Below are positions 24,601 to 31,682 of a stretch of DNA of 64,000 bases, piece by piece. Position 1 is the stretch's first letter; each line of letters begins with the position of its first letter. The notes beneath the pieces are model-generated. The model made no database searches. It was not told the DNA's origin and saw nothing but the letters and a program-made list of their open reading frames with translations. The position numbers and the translations under genes are program-made. The DNA is from Streptomyces violaceoruber (GTDB lineage: Bacteria > Actinomycetota > Actinomycetes > Streptomycetales > Streptomycetaceae), in the NCBI RefSeq assembly GCF_033406955.1, contig NZ_CP137734.1, forward strand, positions 5,890,001 to 5,954,000, in the 5' to 3' direction.

Positions 24601-26245
24601 CAAGCTGCTCGGCGGCCTTGGCACGGGCGTTCGTGATGCCCTTGGTCGCTTGGGTGAACTGACCGGATGTCGGGTAGTCCAGAGCGTCCGTCCCATTGTG
24701 CCCGGACGCCACGATGTCGAATTTCTGTGGGTCGGTGCCGTTGCACTGCCACAGCCACGCGTCCTGGCTGTTGGCGTAGGTGTGCAGATCCAGGCACTTG
24801 CCGCTGCCCGTGTTCCGCAGCTGGGTGGTGCGGTTGGGGGTGAACTCCCACCCCTGGGCACCGTTCTGCTTGCACGTCCACTGCTGGATGCGGGTGCCGT
24901 CGGCCGTCCCGTCGCGGTTCACGTCCAGGCACTTGCCGGAGTTGACATTCACCAGCGAGTCGCCGTCGACCCGCCACTTCTGGTTGGCGCCGCCGTTGCA
25001 GGTGTACATCTGCACCACGGCGCCGTCGGCCTTCGAGTTGCCCGCGACCTCCAGGCATTTGTCGGAGGCGGCGTGGATGTGGACGATCATCGGGCTGTCC
25101 CCGATCCAGCCCGCTCCACCCGGCGACCAGTAGTCCTGCCAGCGCGCGAGGTGGTCGGCAGTCCAGGACTGGCCCAGCATCTCGCCCAGCGCCTTCGCGC
25201 CCGTGGCCAACGCCTTCGTCGCGTCCCGGTTGGCGTCGATGATCTGGTTGCGCGGAATGGCCTGCTCGGCGACCTCCCGCTGCCACTCCACCGATGCCGT
25301 CGCCACTTCCTGGCCGAGGACCTTGCCGGGGTCGACCGGATTGGTCCACGTGCAGGCCGCGAACCGTGTCTTCAAGTCCTCGACAGCCAGACGGAACGCC
25401 AGACTTCCGGGCTCCGGAGCGGAACTGGGGAAACCGCCGACGGACAGGAACATCCGGGCGTCGTCCTCGCGCATGCCGGAGAAGAGGTCACCGGTGAGCA
25501 GTTCGTCGAAGGCATGTTCCTGCTCGACGGCCAGTGCCCACTCCTCCGACGACATCGAGGGGTCGTACACGGCGTCGCCGTAGAGCGGGGTGCCCAGGTC
25601 CGTGACCGCCTTGACGGTCGCTTCGTCGGCCTTGGCGGAGGGATCCTCGTAGAAGCGGGCCTCCTCCTTCCACCACTGCTCTCCGAGCCATGTCGAGTAG
25701 CCGACTTGGTCGAAGAAGTCAGCACCGCCGCCGGAGCCGGGCGGCCAACTGAAGTCGGTCACGGATTTGAAGCCGCCCGGAGTCGAGAGACCGGACAGCG
25801 TGTCCTGCCAGGCCTGCACGCGCGGGTCCAGCGTCGCGCTCTCCTGGTCGATGAGCTCCCTGTCCTTGACATAGGCCAACGCCAGGGGGGTGTCGTTCCA
25901 ATACTCCTGGTCTGCTGCGACGTGCAGTTGTTCGGGAGTCTGGTTCAGGGCTGTCTGGGCGATGCCGCCCATTTCCGGACCGCCGAGCCGCAGCGCACCG
26001 GCCATCAGGCACTGGTCCTGCCGCAGTTGCTCGGCGGCGTCGGCGTCGAAACCGTCGTAGCTGTCGGCGACGGCACTGGTGCCGGGCAGAGGGCCGTCGG
26101 AAGGGGGTTCGGGGCCGATGAGTCCGGCGACCACGGCGCCGATCACCGTTAGGGGTATGAGGGGCGCGGAGGCGACACGCAGTCGTCGGGCACCGGATCT
26201 GCCGGGCGGGCCGTCAGATGGTCTGCGGGGGCGTCTGAGACGCAC
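21608..26245 (-). CDS. Giant exported polymorphic toxin: ricin lectin, Ala-rich coiled coil, deaminase-like C terminus
   Basis: A 1545-residue protein. Residues 1-20 are very basic and 25-44 hydrophobic, giving a signal peptide or anchor. Residues about 60-380 are an acidic, Trp-rich unassigned region. Residues about 386-512 form a ricin-type beta-trefoil lectin, with three CL-[DE]-x and Q-x-W-like repeats (DKCLEV, GKCLDV, GKCLDL). Residues about 535-1163 are an extraordinary Ala/Lys/Glu/Asp coiled coil with repeated alpha-helical units (ALF-repeat type). Residues 1164-1400 are a Cys-containing pretoxin region. The C-terminal ~100 residues hold a cytidine-deaminase-superfamily zinc site: His1452-Ser-Glu1454 and Pro1480-Cys1481-x-x-Cys1484. 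GTG start at 26245 with AAGGA 7 nt upstream. It overlaps the putative immunity gene and resembles cell-surface toxins of inter-bacterial conflict. The exact deaminase clade (SCP1.201/DddA-like, XOO_2897-like or other) is unresolved. Confidence 0.8.
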   Translation of the reverse strand: MRLRRPRRPSDGPPGRSGARRLRVASAPLIPLTVIGAVVAGLIGPEPPSDGPLPGTSAVADSYDGFDADAAEQLRQDQCLMAGALRLGGPEMGGIAQTALNQTPEQLHVAADQEYWNDTPLALAYVKDRELIDQESATLDPRVQAWQDTLSGLSTPGGFKSVTDFSWPPGSGGGADFFDQVGYSTWLGEQWWKEEARFYEDPSAKADEATVKAVTDLGTPLYGDAVYDPSMSSEEWALAVEQEHAFDELLTGDLFSGMREDDARMFLSVGGFPSSAPEPGSLAFRLAVEDLKTRFAACTWTNPVDPGKVLGQEVATASVEWQREVAEQAIPRNQIIDANRDATKALATGAKALGEMLGQSWTADHLARWQDYWSPGGAGWIGDSPMIVHIHAASDKCLEVAGNSKADGAVVQMYTCNGGANQKWRVDGDSLVNVNSGKCLDVNRDGTADGTRIQQWTCKQNGAQGWEFTPNRTTQLRNTGSGKCLDLHTYANSQDAWLWQCNGTDPQKFDIVASGHNGTDALDYPTSGQFTQATKGITNARAKAAEQLGVIRRQAQIAGMAAADSEESLNTAYGIADSMGAPRGRALLVGQQKDQVTKASSAALNAMIKAGETALSATKASAGDSASIAARAVTQAAGTQAAFRTAAARAAKEQAKAAADAAAVQASNAKAARDTAKAKLTETQNAEADAKAAAATAHAKRLAAEKEEATAKAEKETAAQKQAEAAEHKTKAQQRATEAKDAKERAETADTTATEKRKGAEAARDKAKALRDDAWDAEQKANAARAKADAKEAYAQASASEDNAQEARKAANDADAAADDAETAAVAARSEADKATKAAADADAAATRAEAAAKRSRADSDAAQAAKLTADAAVRTATSAAADAIKASKTAATAARTAVELADDAEQHAADAKKEADAAKAEAVTALAGANESTGYAYTTAQAAVDAGNSAAQVAAPANDAIQLGSPYVTTDSAAGLAVLTGQSSKTIAEQQQAVAEAHAQNAEESAAQAQSVANAASGDSKAAYTLAAEALGYAADARNSAKEALGYSAEAASYATQAAQSLTRTIAYDTQATKDAAAADSAAGRAEGHAEDARDSADAAALDAEAARSAADTAEQAAEDARDAADHAATEAAAAEEAAKDAQKYAESAQQAAEQAEKEANAEQIDKGTVVDQTGAPIGDVFYVVDHIEKIGEPEVVKQSDGCEGWIDELFYNGDCTLTTKLRYKEVFDLYLCTAEDLDASQYMCPSGATLYLGEYTSDELSTEVTHTITIAEYQKGVDPVDILFGSWIKCAQKIAPGGASGSWGGCAWAGVDVASLFAGKIIRPIADAVKAVDAAARTGIGFADAYKALRTLGLPTDAAFRIGVKGLDGFVKTCTRTRGKLTARASTAVGGCPVGLVAYNSEEMSHWAYRYRTESEYFEGDHNVAVAKVPGWNDPRTGDFIIANSKFSGHSETEILGKLEAKGFTPGQITALYTERQPCPACASVLTGSLKEGTPVTWSVPYHPDYAKESRSLLDSYVRQANGQQRARPTTTQRLTEGNEAHD

Positions 26246-26597
26246 AGGAGCATCCTTCGTCGATGACGGAGACGGACGAAGACGCCCCGGACGAAGGAAC
26301 GGAAGGCACGACGAAACCCGTCACCACGCCTGCGGCAGTCCACGGCCGTCCTGTGACCGCGCACCGGAGGAGGGGCTCCCCACCCGGCACGCCGGGTCAC
26401 TGTAGGCATGCGCCATGATCACGTCACAAGATCGCGAACGGCGTCCGGCTGAAACGCAATTGTGGAGAAGTAGTGGTGATTACGCGTGGATTCTGTGTGT
26501 CACCTGGGGCGACGCTGTCCCGGTCGGTGGATTCGACTGATGGAGGTTGACCCGAATGTGCCTCTCGGTACCCGTCGGCCGACAGGTGCTGTGCGGA
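26246..26597. other. 352-nt gene-free region upstream of the toxin gene
   Basis: It separates the toxin start from the DUF397 gene. The part near 26440-26560 is noticeably less GC-rich than its surroundings, for example TGGTGATTACG, and is the likely toxin promoter region. I see no RNA gene, strong palindrome or repeat. Confidence 0.5.
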
Positions 26598-26795
26598 CTA
26601 ACGCAGGCCGTCGACGAACGCCTGCCAAGCGTGTGCGCCGAGGGTGACGACCGGACCGGCCGGGTTCTTGCTGTCGCGCACGGGGACGGTGCCGGTAGGG
26701 CGGTTCTCGGCGACCTCGACACAGTCGCCGCCGTTGCTTCCGCTGTAACTGGACTTGCGCCACTCAACATTGCTCAGTGCTGTGCGGGACCGCAT
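26598..26795 (-). CDS. DUF397 small protein
   Basis: A 65-residue protein with the full DUF397 signature: VEWRKSSYSGSNGGDCVEVAE, then VPVRDSKNPAGPVVTLGAHAWQAFVDGLR. GGAGG lies 6 nt before the ATG at 26795. The gene overlaps the 3' end of the XRE regulator gene by 32 nt. XRE/DUF397 pairs are a Streptomyces hallmark (WhiJ- and AbaA-like systems), where the small protein is believed to antagonise or partner the regulator. It lies upstream of the toxin on the same strand, with 352 nt between. Confidence 0.93.
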   Translation of the reverse strand: MRSRTALSNVEWRKSSYSGSNGGDCVEVAENRPTGTVPVRDSKNPAGPVVTLGAHAWQAFVDGLR

Positions 26796-27600
26796 AGCGT
26801 TCCTCCATCACGCGGGTGATCAGTCTCGCCGAGTCCTCGGGGGAGAGGGCTGAGGCTTGCAGTCGAGCGTAGCCGAATGAGCGTTCCTTGATCACGTCCG
26901 GACTGGCGGTCATGTGCCCACGGTCGTAGCCGTCCATGTAGAAGAGATCGGGGTCGGTGTCGAACCTCAGCAGATTGAACGTACCCATCATGGCCGCGTG
27001 TTGGCCCACGGCAAGGGGAAGAACCTGGATCTGAACCCAGGGGGCAGCCGCGAACCCCAGCAAGTGGGCGAGCTGGTCGCGCATGACCTCCGGCCCACCG
27101 ATCTCGCGCAGCAGTGCCGCCTCGTCCAGGATGACCCACAGTGCGGGAGGCTGGTCTCGCTGGAGGATGCGCTGGCGTTCCAGCCGGGCGGCGACCATCT
27201 CGTCCACGTTGCCGCCCTCGACGCCCAACACCGCCCGCGCGTACTCCTCCGTCTGCAGCAGCCCGTAGACCAACTGCGCCTGGTACGTCGAGATGTACGC
27301 CGCCTTCGCCTCCATCTCCGCGTACGGCTGGAACCACGTGGGAAGTTGGCTGCGCAGCACCAGGCCGATCAACCGCGAGAACAAGCCGTCCGTGCCCAGC
27401 GCGGCGTCCACCCGCTCGGAGAAGTCCCGCGTCGGGACCTTCTTCGTGGTCTCGATCTGGCCGACCAAGGAGCCGGTGCAGAAGATGATGTCGCCGAGCT
27501 GGCCCTGCCTGAGGCCGTGGGCCTCGCGCTGGCGGCGCAGCTCCCAGCCGTAGTAGTCGAGTGGGGAGGCGGTCGGGTCGAGGGACTGGATGTTGGCCAC
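26764..27600 (-). CDS. XRE-family regulator with DUF5753 domain
   Basis: A 278-residue cytoplasmic DNA-binding protein. Residues about 15-70 form the helix-turn-helix (ELRRQREAHGLRQGQLGDIIFCTGSLVGQIETTKKVP). The rest is the DUF5753 effector-like domain (PTWFQPYAEMEAKAAYISTYQAQLVYGLLQTEEYARAVL). Start is GTG at 27600 with a GAGG box. It forms a coupled pair with DUF397. Family members influence development and antibiotic production in Streptomyces. This copy may control the neighbouring toxin genes, an inference from location only. Confidence 0.92.
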   Translation of the reverse strand: MANIQSLDPTASPLDYYGWELRRQREAHGLRQGQLGDIIFCTGSLVGQIETTKKVPTRDFSERVDAALGTDGLFSRLIGLVLRSQLPTWFQPYAEMEAKAAYISTYQAQLVYGLLQTEEYARAVLGVEGGNVDEMVAARLERQRILQRDQPPALWVILDEAALLREIGGPEVMRDQLAHLLGFAAAPWVQIQVLPLAVGQHAAMMGTFNLLRFDTDPDLFYMDGYDRGHMTASPDVIKERSFGYARLQASALSPEDSARLITRVMEERYAVPHSTEQC

Positions 27601-27788
27601 TGCGGCACCTCACTCCGGGACTGCGGGGACTGCGGACGGCAACACCTCGCGGCATTCACCTCCGTGCGTAGCCGAGCGTACGCAGTCCGTCACGGTTCTG
27701 TGGTGTGAATCACGTAGCCGGTCCACAGGCGGCGGACGTCAAGTGCTGGCACGCGCCTGGTGTTGCCTGTCCAGCCCGGTATAGCGCG

Positions 27789-28610
27789 TCAGCCCCGTGC
27801 CTCCGCCAGCACCCCGTCGGTGAAGGGTGGCCACGCCTCGACCGCCCAGGGGCCGAAGGCGCGGTCGGTGAGGGCCACGCAGGCCAGGGCGGTGTCCGGG
27901 TCGATCCACAGGAACGTGCCGGACTGGCCGAAGTGGCCGAAGGTGCGCGGGGAGGAGGCGGAGCCCGTCCAGTGCGGGGACTTGCCGTCGCGGATCTCGA
28001 AGCCGAGGCCCCAGTCGTTGGGGTTCTGGTGGCCGTAGCCCGGCAGCACGCCCTTCGTGCCCGGGTACTGGACCGTCATCGACTCGGCGACCGTGCGCGG
28101 GTCCAGCAGGCGCGGCGCCTGGACCTCGGCGGCGAAGCGGAGCAGGTCCCCGACCGTCGACACGCCGTCCTTCGCCGGGGAGCCCTCGAGGGAGGTGTGC
28201 GCCATGCCCAGCGGCTCCAGCACCGCCTGCCGCGCGTACTCGGCGAACGGCATGTCCGCCGCCTTCGCGATGTGGTCGCCGAGCTGCTCGAAACCGGCGT
28301 TGGAGTACAGCCGGCGGTCCCCGGGCGGGGCCGTCACCCGGTGCTCGTCGAAGGCCAGGCCCGAGGTGTGCGCGAGCAGGTGGCGGACCGTCGCCCCGGG
28401 CGGACCGGCGGGCTCGTCCAGCTCGATCGCGCCCTCCTCGTACGCCACCAGCGCCGCGTAGGCCGCCAGCGGCTTGGTGACCGAGGCGAGCGGGAAGCGG
28501 TGCGCGGCCGGGCCGTGGGTGCCGAGGACGGTGCCGTCGGCCCGTACGACGCCCGCCGCGGCGGTGGGGACCGGCCAGTTCTCGATCGACGCGAGGCTCT
28601 TCAAGGACAT
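27789..28610 (-). CDS. Serine hydrolase (beta-lactamase/DD-peptidase fold)
   Basis: A 273-residue class-C beta-lactamase-like protein. The three catalytic motifs are present: S-x-x-K as SVTK (residues about 43-46), Y-x-N as YSN and the third-strand motif HFGQSG. No signal peptide is seen, so it is likely cytoplasmic, like the esterase branch of the family. It lies 20 nt before and in the same orientation as... the acetyltransferase gene upstream (28630-29097), so the two probably form an operon. Substrate unknown; an esterase is more likely than an antibiotic-resistance enzyme. Confidence 0.88.
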   Translation of the reverse strand: MSLKSLASIENWPVPTAAAGVVRADGTVLGTHGPAAHRFPLASVTKPLAAYAALVAYEEGAIELDEPAGPPGATVRHLLAHTSGLAFDEHRVTAPPGDRRLYSNAGFEQLGDHIAKAADMPFAEYARQAVLEPLGMAHTSLEGSPAKDGVSTVGDLLRFAAEVQAPRLLDPRTVAESMTVQYPGTKGVLPGYGHQNPNDWGLGFEIRDGKSPHWTGSASSPRTFGHFGQSGTFLWIDPDTALACVALTDRAFGPWAVEAWPPFTDGVLAEARG

Positions 28611-28629
28611 GGCACCGAGCCTAAGCGGC

Positions 28630-29097
28630 TCAGAGGTACAGCCGCATCGAGGGGGTCGCGTCGCGGGTGAAGCCCATCGACGCGTAGAGGGGTTCGGCGT
28701 CGGGGGAGGCCGTCAGCATGACGTGCCCCGCGCCGCGCTCGCGGAACCACGCCAGCAACTCGTCCATGCACGCCCGCGCGTACCCGCGGCGCCGGGCGTC
28801 CGGGTCGGTGGCGACGCTGAAGACGTACCCGAGCAGCCCGCCCGGCCTGTTAGGACCGCCGATCCGGTACTCCAGCGTCCCCACCACCAGCGCCGCCAGC
28901 GCGTCCGGCCGGTCCGGGTGGTCGACCACGAACGCCGCGAAGTCCCCGCCCGGATCGGCCAGTCTCGACCGCAGGCCGGGCAGTGATCCCGCCTGCCAGT
29001 CGGTGGGAGCGTCGGGGCTCACGGAAGCGATCATCACCTGTCGGAGGCGGAGCACTTCCTCCGCGTCCTCGGCCACGGCACGGCGTACGAGACTCAT
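28630..29097 (-). CDS. GNAT family N-acetyltransferase
   Basis: A 155-residue single-domain acetyltransferase. GYVFSVATDPDARRRGYARACMDELLAW contains the acetyl-CoA-binding R-R-R-G-Y-A motif, and LTASPDAEPLYASMGF is motif B. The gene is first in a two-gene unit with the serine hydrolase (19-nt gap) and divergent from the MerR operon. Acceptor unknown. Confidence 0.87.
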   Translation of the reverse strand: MSLVRRAVAEDAEEVLRLRQVMIASVSPDAPTDWQAGSLPGLRSRLADPGGDFAAFVVDHPDRPDALAALVVGTLEYRIGGPNRPGGLLGYVFSVATDPDARRRGYARACMDELLAWFRERGAGHVMLTASPDAEPLYASMGFTRDATPSMRLYL

Positions 29098-29169
29098 GCC
29101 CGCACGCTAGTGACCCGCCGGCTCGTGTGTCCCGCGGATTTCCCGACGGCGGGTTCCGGCCGGAGGCGC

Positions 29170-29200
29170 TTGCCTGGAGTGCACTCCAAGGTCATAGCGT
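29170..29200 (+). promoter_or_regulatory. MerR-type promoter/operator with 19-bp spacer
   Basis: A -35 TTGCCT (29170-29175) and -10 TAGCGT (29195-29200) are 19 bp apart, the long spacer typical of MerR-activated promoters. The perfect 14-bp palindrome TGGAGTGCACTCCA (29175-29188) lies between them. Transcription should begin at or just before the ATG at 29208, giving a leaderless or near-leaderless mRNA. Confidence 0.85.
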
Positions 29201-29207
29201 TACGGTC

Positions 29208-29705
29208 ATGACGGTGATGCAGACCACGGCCGGGACCCTCGTGCCGAACGCCACCAGTGACGCCACCGGAACGGACGTCTGTTCCGCCCCGCCCCCGCGC
29301 CACCCGCGCCCCGACGGGCAGGACAGCTACACCATCAGCGAGGTCGTCGCGTTCACCGGCCTGACGGCCCACACGCTGCGCTGGTACGAGCGGATCGGCC
29401 TGATGTCGCACATCGACCGCTCGCATACCGGGCAGCGCCGCTACAGCAACCGCGACCTGGACTGGCTCGGCTTCGTCGGCAAGCTGCGGATGACCGGCAT
29501 GCCGGTCGCCGACATGGTGCGGTACGCCGAGATGGTGCGTGAGGGCGAGAGCACCTACCTCGACCGGCGGGAGCTGCTGGAGTCCACCCGGCGCGACGTG
29601 CTGACGCGGATTGCCGAGCTCCAGGACACCGTCGCCGTACTCGACCGCAAGATCAGTTTCTACGGGGACGCCGGCCGTGCCCGTGAAGGGGAGGGGAACC
29701 GATGA
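29208..29705 (+). CDS. MerR family transcriptional regulator
   Basis: A 165-residue regulator. After a 35-residue disordered N terminus comes the MerR winged helix-turn-helix YTISEVVAFTGLTAHTLRWYERIGLM, then RYSNRDLDWLGFVGKLRMTGMPVADM and a C-terminal dimerisation helix. No cysteine metal- or thiol-sensing motif is seen in the short C terminus, so the signal is not obvious. The ATG at 29208 follows the palindromic 19-bp-spacer promoter closely. The stop overlaps the aldo/keto reductase ATG (ATGA), so the two are co-expressed. Autoregulation through the palindrome is very likely. Confidence 0.92.
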   Translation: MTVMQTTAGTLVPNATSDATGTDVCSAPPPRHPRPDGQDSYTISEVVAFTGLTAHTLRWYERIGLMSHIDRSHTGQRRYSNRDLDWLGFVGKLRMTGMPVADMVRYAEMVREGESTYLDRRELLESTRRDVLTRIAELQDTVAVLDRKISFYGDAGRAREGEGNR

Positions 29706-30718
29706 CCGACAGCAGGATCCCGACGGCCCGGCTCGGCACGGACGGCCCGGAGGTCGGCGCCCAGGGCCTGGGCTGCATGGGCATGAGCTTCGCCTACGGC
29801 CCCACGGACACCGAGGCCTCCCGCGCCACCCTGGAGCGGGCGCTGGAGCTGGGCGTGACGCTCTACGACACCGCGGACGCGTACGGCGCCGGCGAGAACG
29901 AGCGGTTCCTCGCACCGTTCTTCAAGGCCCACCGCGACGAGGTCGTCGTCGCGACCAAGTTCGCCCTGTCCATCCCGCCGGACGACCCGACCAAGCGGAT
30001 CATCCGCAACGACGCGCCCTACATCCGGGAGGCCGTCGAGGCGAGCCTGCGCCGTCTGGACCTCGACGTGATCGACCTCTACTACATGCACCGGCGGGAC
30101 GTGAACGTGCCGATCGAGGAGACCGTCGCCGTCATGGCCGACCTGGTCCGCGAGGGGAAGGTCAAGCAGCTCGGGCTGAGCGAGGTGACGGGGGACGAGC
30201 TGCGGGCCGCGCAGACGGTGCACCCCATCGCCGCGGTGCAGTCGGAGTGGTCGCTGTTCAGCCGGGACATCGAGGCGGGCGTGGTACCGGCCGCCCGCGA
30301 ACTGGGCGTGACCCTCGTCCCGTACTCCCCGCTCGGCCGGGGCTTCCTCACCGGTTCCTTCGCCAACGCCGAACAGGACCTCACCGACGGTGACTTCCGC
30401 CGTCAGCAGCCCCGGTTCACCGGCGACAACGCGGCGGTCAACGCGGCCCTTCTCACCCCGGTCCGGGCGGTCGCCGAGGCCCACGACGCCACCCTCGGCC
30501 AGATCGCCCTGGCCTGGGTCCAGCAGCGGGCCCAGGTCCACGGCCTGCCGGTGATCCCGATCCCGGGCACCCGCAAGCCGGCCCGGGTGGAGGAGAACAC
30601 GGCGGCGACCCGGCTCGTCCTGACGGAGGCCGAGCTGTCCCTGCTGGAGCCGATCGCGGAGAAGGTCGCGGGGGACCGCTACGCGGACATGACGTTCGCT
30701 TCCGCCGGACGGGAGTAG
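29702..30718 (+). CDS. Aldo/keto reductase
   Basis: A 338-residue NADPH-dependent carbonyl reductase with a TIM barrel. The catalytic tetrad is visible: Asp and Tyr in LYDTADAYGAGENE, Lys in VVVATKFAL and His in DLYYMHRRD. The cofactor-binding C-terminal segment IPIPGTRKPARVEEN is also present. It is translationally coupled to the MerR regulator, which likely induces it in response to its substrate, perhaps a toxic aldehyde. Confidence 0.93.
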   Translation: MTDSRIPTARLGTDGPEVGAQGLGCMGMSFAYGPTDTEASRATLERALELGVTLYDTADAYGAGENERFLAPFFKAHRDEVVVATKFALSIPPDDPTKRIIRNDAPYIREAVEASLRRLDLDVIDLYYMHRRDVNVPIEETVAVMADLVREGKVKQLGLSEVTGDELRAAQTVHPIAAVQSEWSLFSRDIEAGVVPAARELGVTLVPYSPLGRGFLTGSFANAEQDLTDGDFRRQQPRFTGDNAAVNAALLTPVRAVAEAHDATLGQIALAWVQQRAQVHGLPVIPIPGTRKPARVEENTAATRLVLTEAELSLLEPIAEKVAGDRYADMTFASAGRE

Positions 30719-30728
30719 AAACAGACGC

Positions 30729-31616
30729 TCAAAGCTCCGCCAGCAACTCCGCCTTCTTCGACGAGAACTCCTCGTCCGTCACCAGCCCCTGCTGATGCAG
30801 CTCCCCCAGGTGCCGGATCCGCTCGGCGATGTCGGCCGGGTCCCGCCGAGGCGCCGGCACGGGAATCGGCACCGGGGCGCTCGCGCCCCGTTCCCGCACC
30901 GCCGCCAGCACCGCCGCCGCGAACGGCAGCGACTCGTGCACCGGCCCGTACCCCAGCCCGAACACGACCGCCGCCGGATCCTGGTCGGCCTGGGGGACGG
31001 CCGGCGCGGCCCCCGCGGCCGCACCGGCGGCCGACGCGTCGGCGTCGCGCGGCAGCAGCCGCAGGTACCCCTCGAACATCTCGGGGGAGCGCCACTCCAC
31101 CCCGCCCAGGTCGGCGACCGGGAAGCTCTGGTCGCCGGCCTTCCACTTCGCCGACGACGCGCCCGTCCAGGACCACCGGAAGGACACGGCCTTCCCGTCG
31201 AAGGACGCCTTCCCGTCGTAGGCCTTGAAGTGCAGCGGTGCCTCGGGCGGGGCGACCAGGTAGCGCTCGGTCCTGCCGGACTCGGTCAGCAGCGCCCGCA
31301 GCTCGTCGGCGTAGTACTCCGCGAGCGTCTCCCGGTCGGCGGGCAGCACCAGCCGGTAGGGGTCGCCGCCCTCCTTCAGCTGTCCGGCCGCCGCCTCGAT
31401 CAGGGGATCGGCGCCCGCGCGCGGTTCGACGCGCAGCACGACGGTGCCGCGCCTGCCGGGCGTGAGCGTCACACCCTCGATGGCCTCCAGGGGCACCCGG
31501 CGTTCCCCCAGGGCCTGGAACAGCTTGGGTGTTCGAATCCCCCGTTCGTAGCGGATGAGCACGGAGTCGGACTCGAACTCCCAGGCGGCATGAAATCCGG
31601 CCAGTACGTCACCCAT
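30729..31616 (-). CDS. DUF4429 protein with C-terminal SHOCT domain
   Basis: A 295-residue protein with two tandem DUF4429 units. The first is around DSVLIRYERGIRTPKLFQALGERRVPLEAIEGVTL, the second around HFKAYDGKASFDGKAVSFRWSW. A Pro/Ala linker and a SHOCT-type helix pair follow: IAERIRHLGELHQQGLVTDEEFSSKKAELLAEL. No membrane span or signal. SHOCT domains mediate oligomerisation; DUF4429 may bind ligands like PH-type folds. I used ATG 31616 (MGDVLAG), which starts just before the first strand. It converges on the aldo/keto reductase gene. Confidence 0.85.
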   Translation of the reverse strand: MGDVLAGFHAAWEFESDSVLIRYERGIRTPKLFQALGERRVPLEAIEGVTLTPGRRGTVVLRVEPRAGADPLIEAAAGQLKEGGDPYRLVLPADRETLAEYYADELRALLTESGRTERYLVAPPEAPLHFKAYDGKASFDGKAVSFRWSWTGASSAKWKAGDQSFPVADLGGVEWRSPEMFEGYLRLLPRDADASAAGAAAGAAPAVPQADQDPAAVVFGLGYGPVHESLPFAAAVLAAVRERGASAPVPIPVPAPRRDPADIAERIRHLGELHQQGLVTDEEFSSKKAELLAEL

Positions 31617-31682
31617 GCGGCTCATCGTATGCGGCACGAGCCTTCCCGTCCCCTCCCCGTGCAAACCGGAGTTTCTGCGCCT

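Noticed and set aside
23249-26152. A 967-codon frame antisense to the toxin
   Set aside because: Its Leu/Gly/Arg-rich sequence mirrors the repetitive Ala-coding DNA; no good start or domain.
27789-28610. Serine hydrolase as an antibiotic-resistance beta-lactamase
   Set aside because: No signal peptide and overall closer to esterase-type relatives; motif set alone is not enough.
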